Assembly (NCBI GenBank): GCA_947396885.1
Contig: OX377206.1
Location: forward strand, 20,765,114-20,829,113
Direction of reading: 5' to 3'
Length of the DNA: 64,000 nt
Source of the DNA: Heligmosomoides polygyrus polygyrus
Taxonomy: Eukaryota > Nematoda > Chromadorea > Rhabditida > Heligmosomidae
Of the stretch, positions 63,601-64,000 are shown one piece after another; the first letter of the stretch is position 1, and the number at the start of each line of letters is the position of its first letter. The notes below the pieces were generated by a model that was not told the DNA's origin, searched no databases, and saw nothing but the letters and a program-made list of their open reading frames with translations. Position numbers and translations under genes: made by a program.

Positions 63601-64000
63601 ACCTCGCATAAAGTTTTGCAAAATGCACTTCATAAATACGTGAGAGAACTACGCTAAACATCAATATAAGGCTTTTTTTTTGAAAAAAAAACTACGATGC
63701 CGAATCGCTACTTATAGACAAGCTATCTGCTATAGGGGTTTTGTGTTCCTCAATATAACATCTACACTCCCAATTTTCAGCAGTTCACATGTGTTGCCGA
63801 TATCAGCCAGATGCAAGGTGTGCAATATTTTGACGTTGCCGACGTCCGACGACTCTACTTGATTACTGCTATCGAAGGGACATGTGTGGTTATTGTCACG
63901 TTTGTTCTGGTTTATTTGACGTCCAGAAGTTTTCGCTATACAAATGTCTCGCAAAAAACCATCGAGCTACAAAAAAGATATCAGATTTCGTTGATTCTAC
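60677..64000 (+). CDS. Seven-transmembrane chemoreceptor (Srh/Sri/Str-like), partial
   Basis: A nematode chemosensory GPCR of the large serpentine receptor families, expected in sensory neuron membranes. Exon 1 is 60679-61191 (171 codons, ending in phase 0 at CAG followed by GTAAGAG). Exon 2 starts at 63781 after TTTTCAG and is still open at the window end. Exon 1 shows hydrophobic segments SAITLPVDLFGMYCIV (TM1), RLLLIYQISATLTDTW, MMFIPVALLPFPIAYSAGL, ICLIV-like TM4 and ATCCIHSILCNAAVLG. The short motif FGMYCIVTRSPPVMKEY resembles the srh/sri TM1-loop signature. Exon 2 has LITAIEGTCVVIVTFVLVYL (TM5) and SQKTIELQKRYQISLIL, the start of TM6 typical of these families. The ATG follows the acceptor by two bases. 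Family subclass is uncertain. The 2.6-kb intron holds SINEs. Confidence 0.8.
62078..62165 (-). repeat. Second-family SINE copy
   Basis: The plus strand reads CGATGTTTTGTTGCGATCAA and GCGCCAGGCGGACTCGAACC, the inverted tail and B box. The head is lost. Confidence 0.65.
62628..62830. repeat. Head-to-head pair of second-family SINEs
   Basis: The minus-strand copy occupies 62703-62628 (CAGCGCCGGTGCTGTAAGG head and GGGTTCGAGTCCCACC B box). A plus-strand copy occupies 62747-62830 (CAGCGCCGGTAATGTAACG and GCGGGTTCGAGTACC). They form an inverted repeat of about 75 bp arms with a 43-bp spacer. Confidence 0.75.
63245..63400. repeat. Divergent copy of the GATCGATATTG repeat
   Basis: GACCGGTATCGTTTGTTGTGAAGG and a following CTACTGATCAACATTATCGG track the 7.1-kb repeat loosely. 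Confidence 0.45.

Larger units (their letters stand above)
61192..63780 (+). other. Large chemoreceptor intron with tRNA-derived SINEs
   Basis: GTAAGAG donor and CAATTTTCAG acceptor. Apart from the SINE copies below and a divergent 120-bp repeat at about 63245-63400, nothing was recognised. Confidence 0.6.

Overview
The window is eukaryotic. It has spliced genes with GT-AG introns, exons whose first ATG lies 0-3 bases after a splice acceptor, many TA-flanked mariner/Tc1 elements, RTE and Penelope-like retroelements, tRNA-derived SINEs and a nematode-type chemoreceptor. Together these point to a clade V (strongylid, hookworm-like) nematode. The species is an inference. About half of the window can be assigned to mobile elements or their remnants.

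Layout. (1) 2.1-20.7 kb, minus strand: a kynureninase gene (kynu-1). I rebuilt it as 11 phase-consistent coding exons (1290 nt, 430 codons); the last exon lies beyond the left edge. Its introns hold two mariners, a 5'-truncated RTE, a hAT-like element, foldback MITEs, nested SINEs and a minisatellite-like repeat. (2) 20.9-36.8 kb: intergenic DNA with mariner remnants, a mariner split by an RTE copy, a full-length RTE with an intact ORF, and a Penelope-like element. (3) 36.8-51 kb: two paralogous two-exon genes, minus strand, for secreted Pro/Tyr-rich proteins with His-rich tails. They lie in a duplicated segment and share a TATA box and an upstream block; different DNA transposons have hit each copy. 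(4) 52-60 kb: a degraded mariner, then another mariner carrying a second, distinct full-length RTE with an intact 971-codon ORF. (5) 60.7-64.0 kb, plus strand: a 7TM chemoreceptor gene that runs off the right edge.

Most unusual signal: two retroelement types carry recognisable self-cleaving ribozyme folds. Both copies of RTE family A that keep their 5' end start, at the base fixed by target-site duplications, with a sequence that folds into an HDV-like double pseudoknot. The Penelope-like element carries a minimal hammerhead core, and a second mutated hammerhead core lies at 44.8 kb.

The host genes do not form one pathway. kynu-1 acts in tryptophan catabolism and, by published work in C. elegans, in supplying the precursor of rhodoquinone. 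The other genes look like secreted structural or secretory proteins and a sensory receptor.
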